A stretch of 64,000 bases of DNA from Roseiarcus sp036489975 (GTDB lineage: Bacteria > Pseudomonadota > Alphaproteobacteria > Rhizobiales > Beijerinckiaceae), in assembly GCA_036489975.1 (NCBI GenBank), contig DASXES010000144.1:62001-126000 (forward strand), in the 5' to 3' direction. Below the pieces are notes generated by a model. The model did not search any database, had not been told where the DNA came from, and was given only the letters and a program-made list of their open reading frames with translations. Both the position numbers and the translations under genes were made by a program. Below, in pieces: positions 33,301 to 39,876 of the stretch (the stretch's first letter is position 1; every line of letters begins with the position of its first letter).

Positions 33301-33450
33301 ACGGTGCTCGACGACCTTGGCCGTGTTACCTGGCGCCTGTTCAGTCGCCTTTTCGGCGACGCCGAGGAGCCGCAGGCGGTCGTGCTCGCCAGCCCCGCGC
33401 CTGCGGTGAGGCCGCGGCCGCCTCCGGGGGTTTCGGTGGCGGCGGAATAA
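30307..33450 (+). CDS. RND efflux permease (HAE1 type)
   Basis: 1047 residues, full length. First helix after SAWSIRKPIPAI; proton-relay Asp402-Asp403 in TGILVDDAIVEIENI; a second set of helices at residues about 855-1020 containing GIVTKNAIMLVDFAVEE and ARPIVMTTIAMAAGMFP. This branch differs from the MdtB/C-like pump encoded at 1901-5065 and is closer to AcrB-related pumps common in Rhizobiales. It is the last gene of the TetR-controlled operon. The C-terminus is Pro/Ala-rich and cytoplasmic. The substrate is not deducible; the TetR ligand would be the best clue. Confidence 0.93.
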   Translation: MRLNVSAWSIRKPIPAIVGFAVLMILGLISFRSMLITRFPNIDIPIVQVLITQSGAAPSELESQVTKKVEDAVASVNGVWHVVSTVTDGSSSTIVQFTVGSVDVDRALNDVKDQIAKIRTDLPRTIDEPIISRVDIEGLPIVTYAASAPGLSVEQLSWLIDDTVARDLQSIHGVGEVKRFGGVDREIRVALDPEKLLALGVTAATVNEQVRANNVDVGGGRGELAGQEQAIRTLAGARKLEDLAALPIALPGGRRVRLDELGTVTDGAAEPRTFTRLFDEPIVAFGVTRAKGASDVTVDGLIEKRLATIAAKHPEVKFTKVDTQVDSEVGNYHSTMETLIEGAALAIVVVLIFLRDLRATLVTAIALPLSVIPTFWAMEAIGFSLNLVSLLAITLVTGILVDDAIVEIENIVRHMRMGKSAYRASLEAADEIGLAVIAISLSIAAIFSPVSFMGGIAGQYFRQFGLTVAIAVMFSLLVARFVTPVIAAYFLRAPHDEVQRDGAIMRFYTRLVRASVRHRWITLFAGAVIFAASLWSTSLLPSGFIPPDDNGRALLAIELPPGSRLDDTDRVTRAISEKLRAMPEVRSALIFGGKLLGGADDEPRKATIIINLVPKSKREASQQDMQLKIGALLADQPDIRFWFLKDNGQRDLQLIIAGPDINVINDTANQIASEMRSIPLIENPISTAELERPELRIVPKPQVAADLGVSTEALSDTIRVATLGDIDANLAKFNAGDRLVPIRVELEQAARARPGLLQDLRVPTSGGATTPLSAVADFSIAHGPTAINRYDRTRRVTIEGDLRGDSALGAAVAAIHALPTAKNLPPGVEIRETGDVEIMSEVFASFAAAMGAGLMMVYGLLVLLFGSFLQPITILISLPLSIGGAIIALLITHKAMSMPVVIGILMLMGIVTKNAIMLVDFAVEEIGRGTPRTQALVEAGRKRARPIVMTTIAMAAGMFPSALGLGEGGGFRSPMAIAVIGGLIMSTMLSLVFVPAVFTVLDDLGRVTWRLFSRLFGDAEEPQAVVLASPAPAVRPRPPPGVSVAAE

Positions 33451-33583
33451 GACGCTCCCTTCAACCGCCGCGGGCGTTCGCAGTGTGACGCCCGTCACGG
33501 CGGCCGCCGGCCCGTAGCCCCATTACAGTCCTATTGTAGATGAAGGCATTTAGCGGCGCGGGGATTGCGCCGCGACATTGCAA

Positions 33584-34633
33584 TCAAACCTTGGAATCGG
33601 CGGCGGGCAGGCCTGTGCGGCCAGCCGGAGGGGGTTCGGAGCCCGCCGCCGTCCCTTTTTGGGCGGTCATGCCGACGAGCGCTTTCAGCGCGTTCACCGC
33701 GGGGTCCACCACGAGGCCCATCGCGCCGTGTGGGTCATGCCGGTGTCCCGAGACGCCGAAGGCCAGACGCTGCGGCTCGACCGAGGGCATGCGCAAGGTG
33801 CCCGCGAGCCAATCCCAGATCGCGAGACTCGCGCCGAGATTGCAATTGAAATGCACGGGATCGGCGGAATGGTGCAACTGATGGTGCGCCGGGCTCATGA
33901 ACACGCGCCCCCAGTTCCCAGTGAACGGGATCCAGATCTCGCTGTGCTGGAGTTGAGCGGTCAGGTAGATGTAGAGCAGCATCAGCACGTTCTGATCGAA
34001 CAGGGTGAATGACGCTGCCTTTCGCCCGAGCGCGTATTGGGCAGCGCCGCCGACGACGCCGATGAATAGCGTGAGATTGTTGGCGAGAATCAGCGAATCG
34101 AGCGGGTGGACACGGAAGTTGACCAGTGGCGTCAGCACTTCGGCGGAGTGGTGCGCCCTGTGCAATTCCCATAGCGCCGGAACGCGGTGCTTGAGCGTGT
34201 GGTCGAAGAAGAAGCCGAGCTCGTAAGCAAGAAAGAGCAGAATCGTGCGCGCGGCGTTGAGCGCGAAATCGGGCGCCTGGGGTTGGGGCGGGGGGCCGAG
34301 GAACCTCGCAAGAAGCGCGGCGACGCCGTCACTGATCCATGACGTCGAGACAACGGCCCAGCCGAGGATCCCGCCCAGGGTCGCAAGCCCAATGACGCAA
34401 TAGGCGAGGTCGGCGAAGGTTGAGCGGTGCATGAGGACGCGCCGTGAGAGAACCGCGCGTGCCAGCATCCTGACGACAATGGGGCGGTCGCGCCTCCGCC
34501 GCCGCCAGGCGAGCCAGGCGAAGGCGATGAGAGCGGCGAATCCAAGCGAGTAGATCGAGCAGATCGACGCCGGCGCAAGCAGGGTCGCGACGGCGGGCTC
34601 GATCGGGGAGAGAAGCGTCTGGACGAATGTCAT
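33584..34633 (-). CDS. Sterol desaturase/fatty acid hydroxylase-family membrane enzyme
   Basis: 349 residues from the ATG at 34633; the frame is open to 34882, but the extra residues are polar and lack family character. Four to five membrane helices surround the di-iron histidine clusters: HTLKH, HRAHH, HQLHH and a downstream HxxxHG. The family introduces hydroxyl groups or double bonds into membrane lipids such as fatty acids, sterols, carotenoids or hopanoids. The protein is at the usual length. It diverges from the small exported protein gene at 34886 and converges with the RND operon. The substrate is unknown. Confidence 0.85.
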   Translation of the reverse strand: MTFVQTLLSPIEPAVATLLAPASICSIYSLGFAALIAFAWLAWRRRRRDRPIVVRMLARAVLSRRVLMHRSTFADLAYCVIGLATLGGILGWAVVSTSWISDGVAALLARFLGPPPQPQAPDFALNAARTILLFLAYELGFFFDHTLKHRVPALWELHRAHHSAEVLTPLVNFRVHPLDSLILANNLTLFIGVVGGAAQYALGRKAASFTLFDQNVLMLLYIYLTAQLQHSEIWIPFTGNWGRVFMSPAHHQLHHSADPVHFNCNLGASLAIWDWLAGTLRMPSVEPQRLAFGVSGHRHDPHGAMGLVVDPAVNALKALVGMTAQKGTAAGSEPPPAGRTGLPAADSKV

Positions 34634-34885
34634 CGGCGATTTCGCGCCGGTCGGCGCCGCGCCGAACCGTTTGCACGAACGGTAGCCTCCAGGGCTTAAA
34701 GATTCATAGCCCTGATCTGTGCATCTGGCCATTTGACCGGTCGCCGCATTCGCCTCGCCTGCAGCGTGATCCCAATCACGGCATGGAATTTGCGACGACC
34801 CTATATCGCAACTCGTCACAATTTGGTCGTTGCAAAGAACAGCGGCCGTACAAGTCGTGCCAATCGAAAAAAACAGGGGCAAAAA

Positions 34886-35152
34886 ATGTATTCTATCATT
34901 GTTCTTATCTGTTCAACCATGTTGTCGCACGCAGATTGTCAGGCCAAGACCGCCATGGACGTGGTGCGGGGTCCGACGGTCGATAATCCCACGATGTGCG
35001 CATTGAACGCGCAGACCATGATTGCCCGCACAGATCTTGTGCAACCGGACGGGACCGAGTACATGAAAGTCGTCTGTACCCGCAGGCAGAACGCCGAGGC
35101 ATGGATGGCTGAGATCGAGGCGCGCAAGGCAAGGGTCAGGGCGGGGGGATAA
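34886..35152 (+). CDS. Small exported protein, function unknown
   Basis: 88 residues. The ATG at 34886 has AGGGG about seven bases upstream. The N-terminus YSIIVLICSTMLSHADC looks like a short signal peptide; cleavage may be near SHA, giving a mature peptide of about 70 residues with cysteines at DC, MCALN and VVCTRR. The C-terminus is charged (AEIEARKARVRAGG). The reading frame is open another 51 codons upstream, but these carry no signal and lie in the promoter region. No domain recognised. It is followed by copy A of the interspersed repeat. Confidence 0.6.
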   Translation: MYSIIVLICSTMLSHADCQAKTAMDVVRGPTVDNPTMCALNAQTMIARTDLVQPDGTEYMKVVCTRRQNAEAWMAEIEARKARVRAGG

Positions 35153-35154
35153 GT

Positions 35155-35255
35155 CCAGGAGTCGATGATCGGAACCGACCATCGACTTGATTGCCGATGC
35201 GCGATTGCGCGGGATCGAGCGCGATGCGTCGCGCTCGATTAGAATGGGTATGATG
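35155..35255. repeat. Interspersed repeat, copy A
   Basis: Begins CCAGGA-TCGATGATCGGAACCGA and ends near GCGCTCGATTAGAATGGGTATGATG. It aligns with 54987-55143 over both ends; that copy has an extra block of about 55 bp in the middle. The 5' part contains a near-palindrome CGATGATCGG-AA-CCGACCATCG. Confidence 0.65.
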
Positions 35256-35283
35256 CCGCCCCTCGTCCTCGGCTTCTCGGGGC

Positions 35284-36030
35284 TTACGGATTGCGCCCCT
35301 CGAGCGGCGTTGGACGCAACGGAAAGGCGCCATTGATAACGGCCGCCTGGGCCGGGTCGATGGCGATCTTGCCGGCGAAGCCGTCGCGCCGGGCGGCCAG
35401 CGCTTCGGCGCGCAGGCCCTCCTCATCATGCAACTCGGCGAAGCCCGTGTCGACCGCCGCGACGCCTGCGGCGGCCGCGGCGATGAGCGTCAGGTCGCGC
35501 GTTAGGCGATAGGGGCTGGCGTAAGCGCCGGATGGGTTGCGGTCCGTTTCGGCGCCGATGTCGTTGCGCAGCGACTCGGCGCTCCAGGCGATTCCGATGA
35601 GCCGCACGCTCGAGCCGCGATAGCTTCCCATGCCGAAGAAAGACCGGGCGGCGTCGGCGAGCGCGATGATCCGCGTCGAACCGTCGTCGAGAGCGAATTC
35701 GGCCTCGCGTACTGCGAGCTTGGCGGAAAGCTGCTGGACGCTCGCCGCGCCCAGGCTACAGGGCAAGAATATCGCATCGGGTGCATGAGGCATCACGGCG
35801 TTGAGATCGGCATCCGTCTCGCCCGAATCGAGCGGGTTCACCTTGACAAGGAGCCTGGGGCCCCCTGCGCGGCCTCGCATCTCCTCGAGAAACCGCGCAG
35901 CCCGGGTTCGCGCTGCCGCCCTCTCGGGCGGCGCGGCCTGAGCGAGATCGACGATGACCGCGTCGGCGGCGCTTAAGAGCGCTGCGGCGAGCCGTTTCTC
36001 CTGCGCCGGCGCGACGAGGAGCGAGCGCAT
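35284..36030 (-). CDS. CitE-like HpcH/HpaI-family protein with degenerate active site
   Basis: 248 residues. The fold is that of CitE-type CoA-ester lyases: MRSLLVAPAQEKRLAAAL at the start, AVREAEFALDDGSTRIIAL, and the C-terminal ARRDGFAGKIAIDPAQAAVIN. Nearly every catalytic motif is changed: the usual LEDSV is LAQAA (29-33), PKAEG is PCSLG (90-94), TET is LAD (124-126), and GAEDL is SAESL (150-154), losing a magnesium ligand. The substrate-binding C-terminal part is conserved, so the protein may bind CoA esters without lysing them, or act as a regulator. It follows a MaoC hydratase gene by 11 bp. Compare the intact relative encoded at 43298-44341. Confidence 0.8.
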   Translation of the reverse strand: MRSLLVAPAQEKRLAAALLSAADAVIVDLAQAAPPERAAARTRAARFLEEMRGRAGGPRLLVKVNPLDSGETDADLNAVMPHAPDAIFLPCSLGAASVQQLSAKLAVREAEFALDDGSTRIIALADAARSFFGMGSYRGSSVRLIGIAWSAESLRNDIGAETDRNPSGAYASPYRLTRDLTLIAAAAAGVAAVDTGFAELHDEEGLRAEALAARRDGFAGKIAIDPAQAAVINGAFPLRPTPLEGRNP

Positions 36031-36041
36031 GGCGCGCGCGT

Positions 36042-36539
36042 CTAGGCGGTCAGCATCTCCGGTTCGCGCCGGCGCATGAACGCGGTGCGGCGGCATTCCG
36101 CGACCATGACGCCGTCCTGCTTGAACGCGCGGTGCCGGAACTCGACCAGTCCGGCATTGAGGCGGGACTTGGAGGCGCGCGTGGCCATCACTTCGGTCTC
36201 GGCACGGACCGTCTCCCCTTCGAACAGCGGCGCCGGAAAGATCACGTCCGTCATGCCAAGATTGGCGATGGTCGTGCCGAGTGTGGTGTCGTTGACCGAA
36301 ATGCCGATCATGAGGCCAAGCGTGAACAGCGAATTCATGATCGGTCGGCCCCATTCCGTCTCGGTCGCGCAAAAATGCGCGTCGATATGCAAGGGCTGCG
36401 GGTTCAGCGTCATGTTGGAAAATAGCATGTTGTCCATCTGTGTGACGGTGCGGGTCAGCCGATGGTGAAACACCTGGCCGACCGAGAAGGCCTCGAAATA
36501 GAGCCCGCCGCGCGGATGGCGAAGAGGTCCGGTCTCCAT
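36042..36539 (-). CDS. MaoC-family acyl-CoA hydratase (mesaconyl/itaconyl-CoA type)
   Basis: 165 residues, hot-dog fold. Segments NMTLNPQPLHIDAHF, NSLFTLGLMIGISVNDTTLGTT and MTDVIFPAPLFEGETV match the MaoC branch that hydrates branched dicarboxyl-CoA such as mesaconyl-, itaconyl- or related CoA esters. Catalytic Asn and His of PQPLHID are kept. It is the first gene of a two-gene unit with the CitE-like protein gene 11 bp downstream. In other bacteria such pairs act in itaconate or C5-dicarboxylate breakdown. A CtrA-type box lies just upstream (36560-36574). Confidence 0.85.
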   Translation of the reverse strand: METGPLRHPRGGLYFEAFSVGQVFHHRLTRTVTQMDNMLFSNMTLNPQPLHIDAHFCATETEWGRPIMNSLFTLGLMIGISVNDTTLGTTIANLGMTDVIFPAPLFEGETVRAETEVMATRASKSRLNAGLVEFRHRAFKQDGVMVAECRRTAFMRRREPEMLTA

Positions 36540-36559
36540 CGATGCTCCGCCTCACAACC

Positions 36560-36574
36560 TTAAGTTGCCATTAA
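36560..36574. promoter_or_regulatory. CtrA-type binding site
   Basis: TTAA-GTTGCCA-TTAA is an exact TTAA-N7-TTAA match to the CtrA consensus. It lies 20 bp before the MaoC start and 64 bp before the DUF2336 start, in the shared divergent promoter region. Confidence 0.55.
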
Positions 36575-36637
36575 CCACGCTGATGCAATCTCAGCGACAA
36601 TCTGTCCGCCGTCGCGACGGGCGAGGGAGGGCAACCC

Positions 36638-38029
36638 ATGAACGCCAACCGACCGATGACCGAGCTCTTGCCGCTACCCTCTTTCGCCAAGCCAGACATT
36701 GTGCGCCGATTTCTCGCCTGGGCGCAATCGGCCGACGTGGAAGCGCGCGCGGAGGCGACCAGCGCGCTGGCGCGCGCCTATCTATACTCCGATCTGGCGG
36801 CGTCCGCGCGCGCCGAGGCTGCGCTCGCGCTGACGGCGATGTCCGGCGATCCTTCGGTCCTCGTGCGCAAGGCGCTGGCGGAAGCCCTGTGCTACTCCGG
36901 CGAAGCGCCGCGTCCGCTGATTCTCGCCTTGGCGGCGGATGAGCCGGATGTGGCCGCCGCGGTCATTCAGCGCTCGCCCGTTCTGACCGAGGCCGACCTC
37001 GTCGATTGCGCCACGCACGGAGACGTCGTCTCCCAGACCGCGCTCGCGCATAGGCCCGGCCTACCGCCCGGGCCGGTCGCGGCTCTGGTCGAGAGCGGCC
37101 GGCCGGATGCGGTTCTTGTGCTGATCGCCGATCCCGGGGTCGATCTTGCGGCCGAATCGCTTTCTCGGATTTTCACCCGCTTCAGCGACAACGCGAGCGT
37201 GCGCGAGGCGCTGCTTGAACGCCCCTTCCTGCCGGCGAGCGTGAGAGCGCGCATCGTGGCGGCGCTGGCGAAGGACTTGAGCGCCGAGGCGTCCCGGTGG
37301 ATGCCGCGCGAACAGGCCGAGCGCACCGCCCGCGAGGCGCGCGATCAAGCTCTCTGTTCGATCTTTTCGTCATGCCACGCGGACGAACGACGGGAGCTCA
37401 CGCGCGCGCTTCGCACCGCCGCGGCGCTTACGCCGGCCCTGCTCCTGCGTTCGTTGCTTACCGGGGAAGGGATTTTGTTCGCCGAGGCTCTGACGGAATT
37501 GTCCGGCCTGCCGCTCACGCGCGTCGCGGCCTTCATCCGCGAGCCGCACGGGGAAGGCTTCGCCGCGCTTGCCCACAGGGCCGGCTTGAAGAGCAGGATC
37601 TTGCCCGCGTTCCGCGCTGCGGTTGTCGCCATGAAGACTCATGCCGCCCAGGGCGGCGACGGCCTGAAACTGTCCCTGGTGCAAGAAGTCATCGACGAAT
37701 GCGAGCGACGCGACAATCCGGCGCTGACCAAGGTTCTGGCGCTGCTGTGGCGTTTCGCCGCCGAGGCGGCGAAGGCGGAAGCTGTGGGCTTCGCGCGCGA
37801 GGCCGCTCGTTCCGCCTCCCCCGGCCGGCTGCCGCAGATTCTCGATTTTTTCCCGGTTAACGACGACCTCGCAGGCGAGCCGACGAAGTTGATCAACTTC
37901 GACTGGCGCTCGGAAGTCGCTGCGCCGCCGCTCGAGCTGGGCGCTCCGGCGGATGAACTCGGCGAGGATCAGGCGCCGCGCGTCGAATTGCCGCCGGAGC
38001 TTGTCGCCCCGTTCAACGACGCGGCCTGA
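36638..38029 (+). CDS. DUF2336 protein with HEAT-like helical repeats
   Basis: 463 residues, almost entirely helical and rich in Ala, Leu and Arg. The N-terminal half holds several HEAT-like units (for instance ARAEATSALARAYLYSDL, ARAEAALALTAMSGDPS, LVRKALAEAL, VSQTALAHRPGLPP). The C-terminal half contains LTALSGLPL-type and LVQEVIDECERRDNPAL segments. DUF2336 proteins are common in alphaproteobacteria and have no enzymatic activity assigned; a scaffold role is likely. A CtrA-type box upstream hints at cell-cycle control. The gene converges on the DsbA-like gene. Confidence 0.85.
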   Translation: MNANRPMTELLPLPSFAKPDIVRRFLAWAQSADVEARAEATSALARAYLYSDLAASARAEAALALTAMSGDPSVLVRKALAEALCYSGEAPRPLILALAADEPDVAAAVIQRSPVLTEADLVDCATHGDVVSQTALAHRPGLPPGPVAALVESGRPDAVLVLIADPGVDLAAESLSRIFTRFSDNASVREALLERPFLPASVRARIVAALAKDLSAEASRWMPREQAERTAREARDQALCSIFSSCHADERRELTRALRTAAALTPALLLRSLLTGEGILFAEALTELSGLPLTRVAAFIREPHGEGFAALAHRAGLKSRILPAFRAAVVAMKTHAAQGGDGLKLSLVQEVIDECERRDNPALTKVLALLWRFAAEAAKAEAVGFAREAARSASPGRLPQILDFFPVNDDLAGEPTKLINFDWRSEVAAPPLELGAPADELGEDQAPRVELPPELVAPFNDAA

Positions 38030-38129
38030 GCTTGAGCCGCTCGCGGCCATTCAACCCGTTCGCCGCGCCTTGGACCTCATTCTGAGCAGCGCCGCAGGCG
38101 ACGCGTCTCGAACGGCGGACCGAGCCTGC

Positions 38130-38807
38130 CTATGGCGCCGGCGCTTCGCCGGTGGATTCCGCCATCGCCGCGCGCGCCTGCGCGATCGCCTGCCGCAACA
38201 CCGAAGGCTCCTGCGCTCCCGGCACGCCGATGCGGCCGCCGAAGATGAAGAACGGCACGCTGCTCACCCCCATAGCCTGCGCCTGCTCGATCTCCTGCTT
38301 AACCAGGTCGGCGTCCGCGCCATCGGCGAGGCGCTCTTCGACCAGCTTGGCGTCGAGCCCGCATTCGCCAGCGATTTCGATGAGCACGGCGCGGTCGCCA
38401 ATGTCGCGCCCCTCGACGAAATAGGCCTTGAACAGCCGATCGACGACCTTTTCCTGTGCGCCGGCCGATGCGGCCCAGCGGATGAGGCGATGGGCGTCGA
38501 GCGTGTTGGGCGAGCGCTTGATCCTGTCGAAAGCGAACGGAAGGCCGACCTCCGCGCCGAGGCGCGTGAGGTTGTCATGGGAGGATTGTAGCCTGCCGCT
38601 CTTGCCGAATTTCTTTTCCATATATTCCGTCCGGTCGAGCCCAGCGGCCGGGATCGTCGGGTCGAGCTGATAGGGCCGCCAGCGCACGGCGACCGGCCCT
38701 GCTTCTTCCCCGAGCGCTTCTTCCAGGCGCTTCTCGCCGAGATAACACCAGGGGCATACGACGTCGCTCACGATGTCGATGGTCAGGATCTCGTCCGCTT
38801 TGCTCAT
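38130..38807 (-). CDS. DsbA-family oxidoreductase, FrnE/2-hydroxychromene isomerase-like
   Basis: 225 residues, no signal peptide, so probably cytoplasmic. The thioredoxin-fold motif CPWC (Cys18-Cys21) follows DIVSDVV. Other typical segments are WRPYQLDPTIP, GLPFAFDRIKRSPNTLDAHRLIRWA and SSVPFFIFGGRIGVPGAQ with the cis-Pro. The FrnE-type subfamily includes proteins linked to oxidative stress and polyketide metabolism; the substrate is unknown. It converges with DUF2336 across 100 bp. Confidence 0.92.
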   Translation of the reverse strand: MSKADEILTIDIVSDVVCPWCYLGEKRLEEALGEEAGPVAVRWRPYQLDPTIPAAGLDRTEYMEKKFGKSGRLQSSHDNLTRLGAEVGLPFAFDRIKRSPNTLDAHRLIRWAASAGAQEKVVDRLFKAYFVEGRDIGDRAVLIEIAGECGLDAKLVEERLADGADADLVKQEIEQAQAMGVSSVPFFIFGGRIGVPGAQEPSVLRQAIAQARAAMAESTGEAPAP

Positions 38808-39396
38808 GCCACGCTCCAGGCTTACCCCACGCGCCTTATCTGGCGCCGGGGAAACGCAAGCGCAAGCGACGCCTCAGCCAGGTCTCGCACTTGCGTTTCC
38901 CCTTCTCAGCCCGCGCCGGGTTCGCCTTTGCCGACCCAACTCCGGGATCGGCTCGTTCGCGGCGCGCAAAAGGGAGTCAGACCGGGGTGTGTCGCCGTTC
39001 CTCGGCGTCAGCCCGGATTGCGAGGCGAACGCGATCCGCCTCAATCTCCCTTCCTCCTTGGCGCAACCCATTTGATTATGTCCGCAACTTTTAATTGAAT
39101 TCTTCCGAATTCGTGTTAGTTTTGCTGAAGGTGAGACACAACTTTGACAACCTCGGCGGCTTTACTAGCCGCGCCGCGCGAACGACGACGGAGGTCGCCC
39201 TGGCGGTCGCAGCGGAGCACTCAGCGGCTCCAGGGTTCTTCGCTTGCGGTTGACCTTACGGCGGGATCCGCCGCGCCCGAAGCCCTCCATGGGGGATGAT
39301 AATGCTCGTCAGCTTTGCTTGCCTCAGCTTCGCAGGCGACCGGAACGTGAGAAGCGGGCGGTTGTCAGCCCTGACCCGCAAAGGAGCGCATGTCTG
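38808..39396. other. Intergenic region of about 590 bp
   Basis: No convincing gene. It contains an AT-rich patch at 39070-39130 with GAATTC-TTCC-GAATTC and probable promoter sequence for the small coiled-coil protein gene downstream. AAGGAG at 39381-39386 precedes the ATG at 39397. Confidence 0.4.
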
Positions 39397-39738
39397 ATGC
39401 ATGCCCGACCAGTCCGAAGATCGGAGCCTCCCGAGACGGCCCCGGCGTCAGCCCAAAGGCGCTGGACCGATGTTTCCGGCAATGGCGCCGCAGCAATCAA
39501 CCCGGCGCGTGACGTGGCCGATGAATCGGCGCAAGCCCCGATGCTGGAGGCTGAGATCAAAAGCCTGCGCCGCCTCCTCGCCGAGGTTCAGGCGAGCCGG
39601 GATAGCCTGCAGCGGCAAATTGACGATTTGCGCCGCGACCGCGACCATTGGCAAGGTCTCGCAAAGTCGGCCGAAAGGGAGAAAGCCGCGCCGCGGACCT
39701 GGTTTTGCGGTCGCGTTTCGACGAGCAATTCGCGCTGA
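39397..39738 (+). CDS. Small coiled-coil protein
   Basis: 113 residues. The N-terminal half is disordered (Pro, Ala, Arg). Residues about 48-90 form a coiled coil with heptads of Leu/Ile: MLEAEIKSLRRLLAEVQ, RDSLQRQIDDLRRDRDHW. Such tails with RDxW end a number of plasmid- and phage-borne helix-turn-helix proteins, but no DNA-binding domain is seen here. The start is supported by AAGGAG 10 bases upstream; a competing ATG at 39390 is in another frame and too close. The C-terminus ends in basic residues. Existence as a gene is probable rather than certain. Confidence 0.5.
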   Translation: MHARPVRRSEPPETAPASAQRRWTDVSGNGAAAINPARDVADESAQAPMLEAEIKSLRRLLAEVQASRDSLQRQIDDLRRDRDHWQGLAKSAEREKAAPRTWFCGRVSTSNSR

Positions 39739-39876
39739 TCTAATCCGCTTTCGGGGCGCGCCGCCCCGTCGCGTCGGATATTGGCGTTTATCCGCTGGGT
39801 GTGGGCATGCCGTCCACGCCGTGGTTGCATTGCGCTCCGCACCCCGGCCCTTCCTCCGGACGAGCGATTTGCGCCC

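Noticed and set aside
36031..36555. Extension of the CitE-like protein upstream to about 36555
   Set aside because: The added residues overlap the MaoC gene in another frame and have no similarity to CitE; MRSLLVAPA is the usual family start.
39390..39510. Alternative start ATG at 39390 giving a short Ser/Arg-rich peptide
   Set aside because: Only 3 bases from AAGGAG, out of frame with the coiled-coil protein, and stops after about 40 codons.
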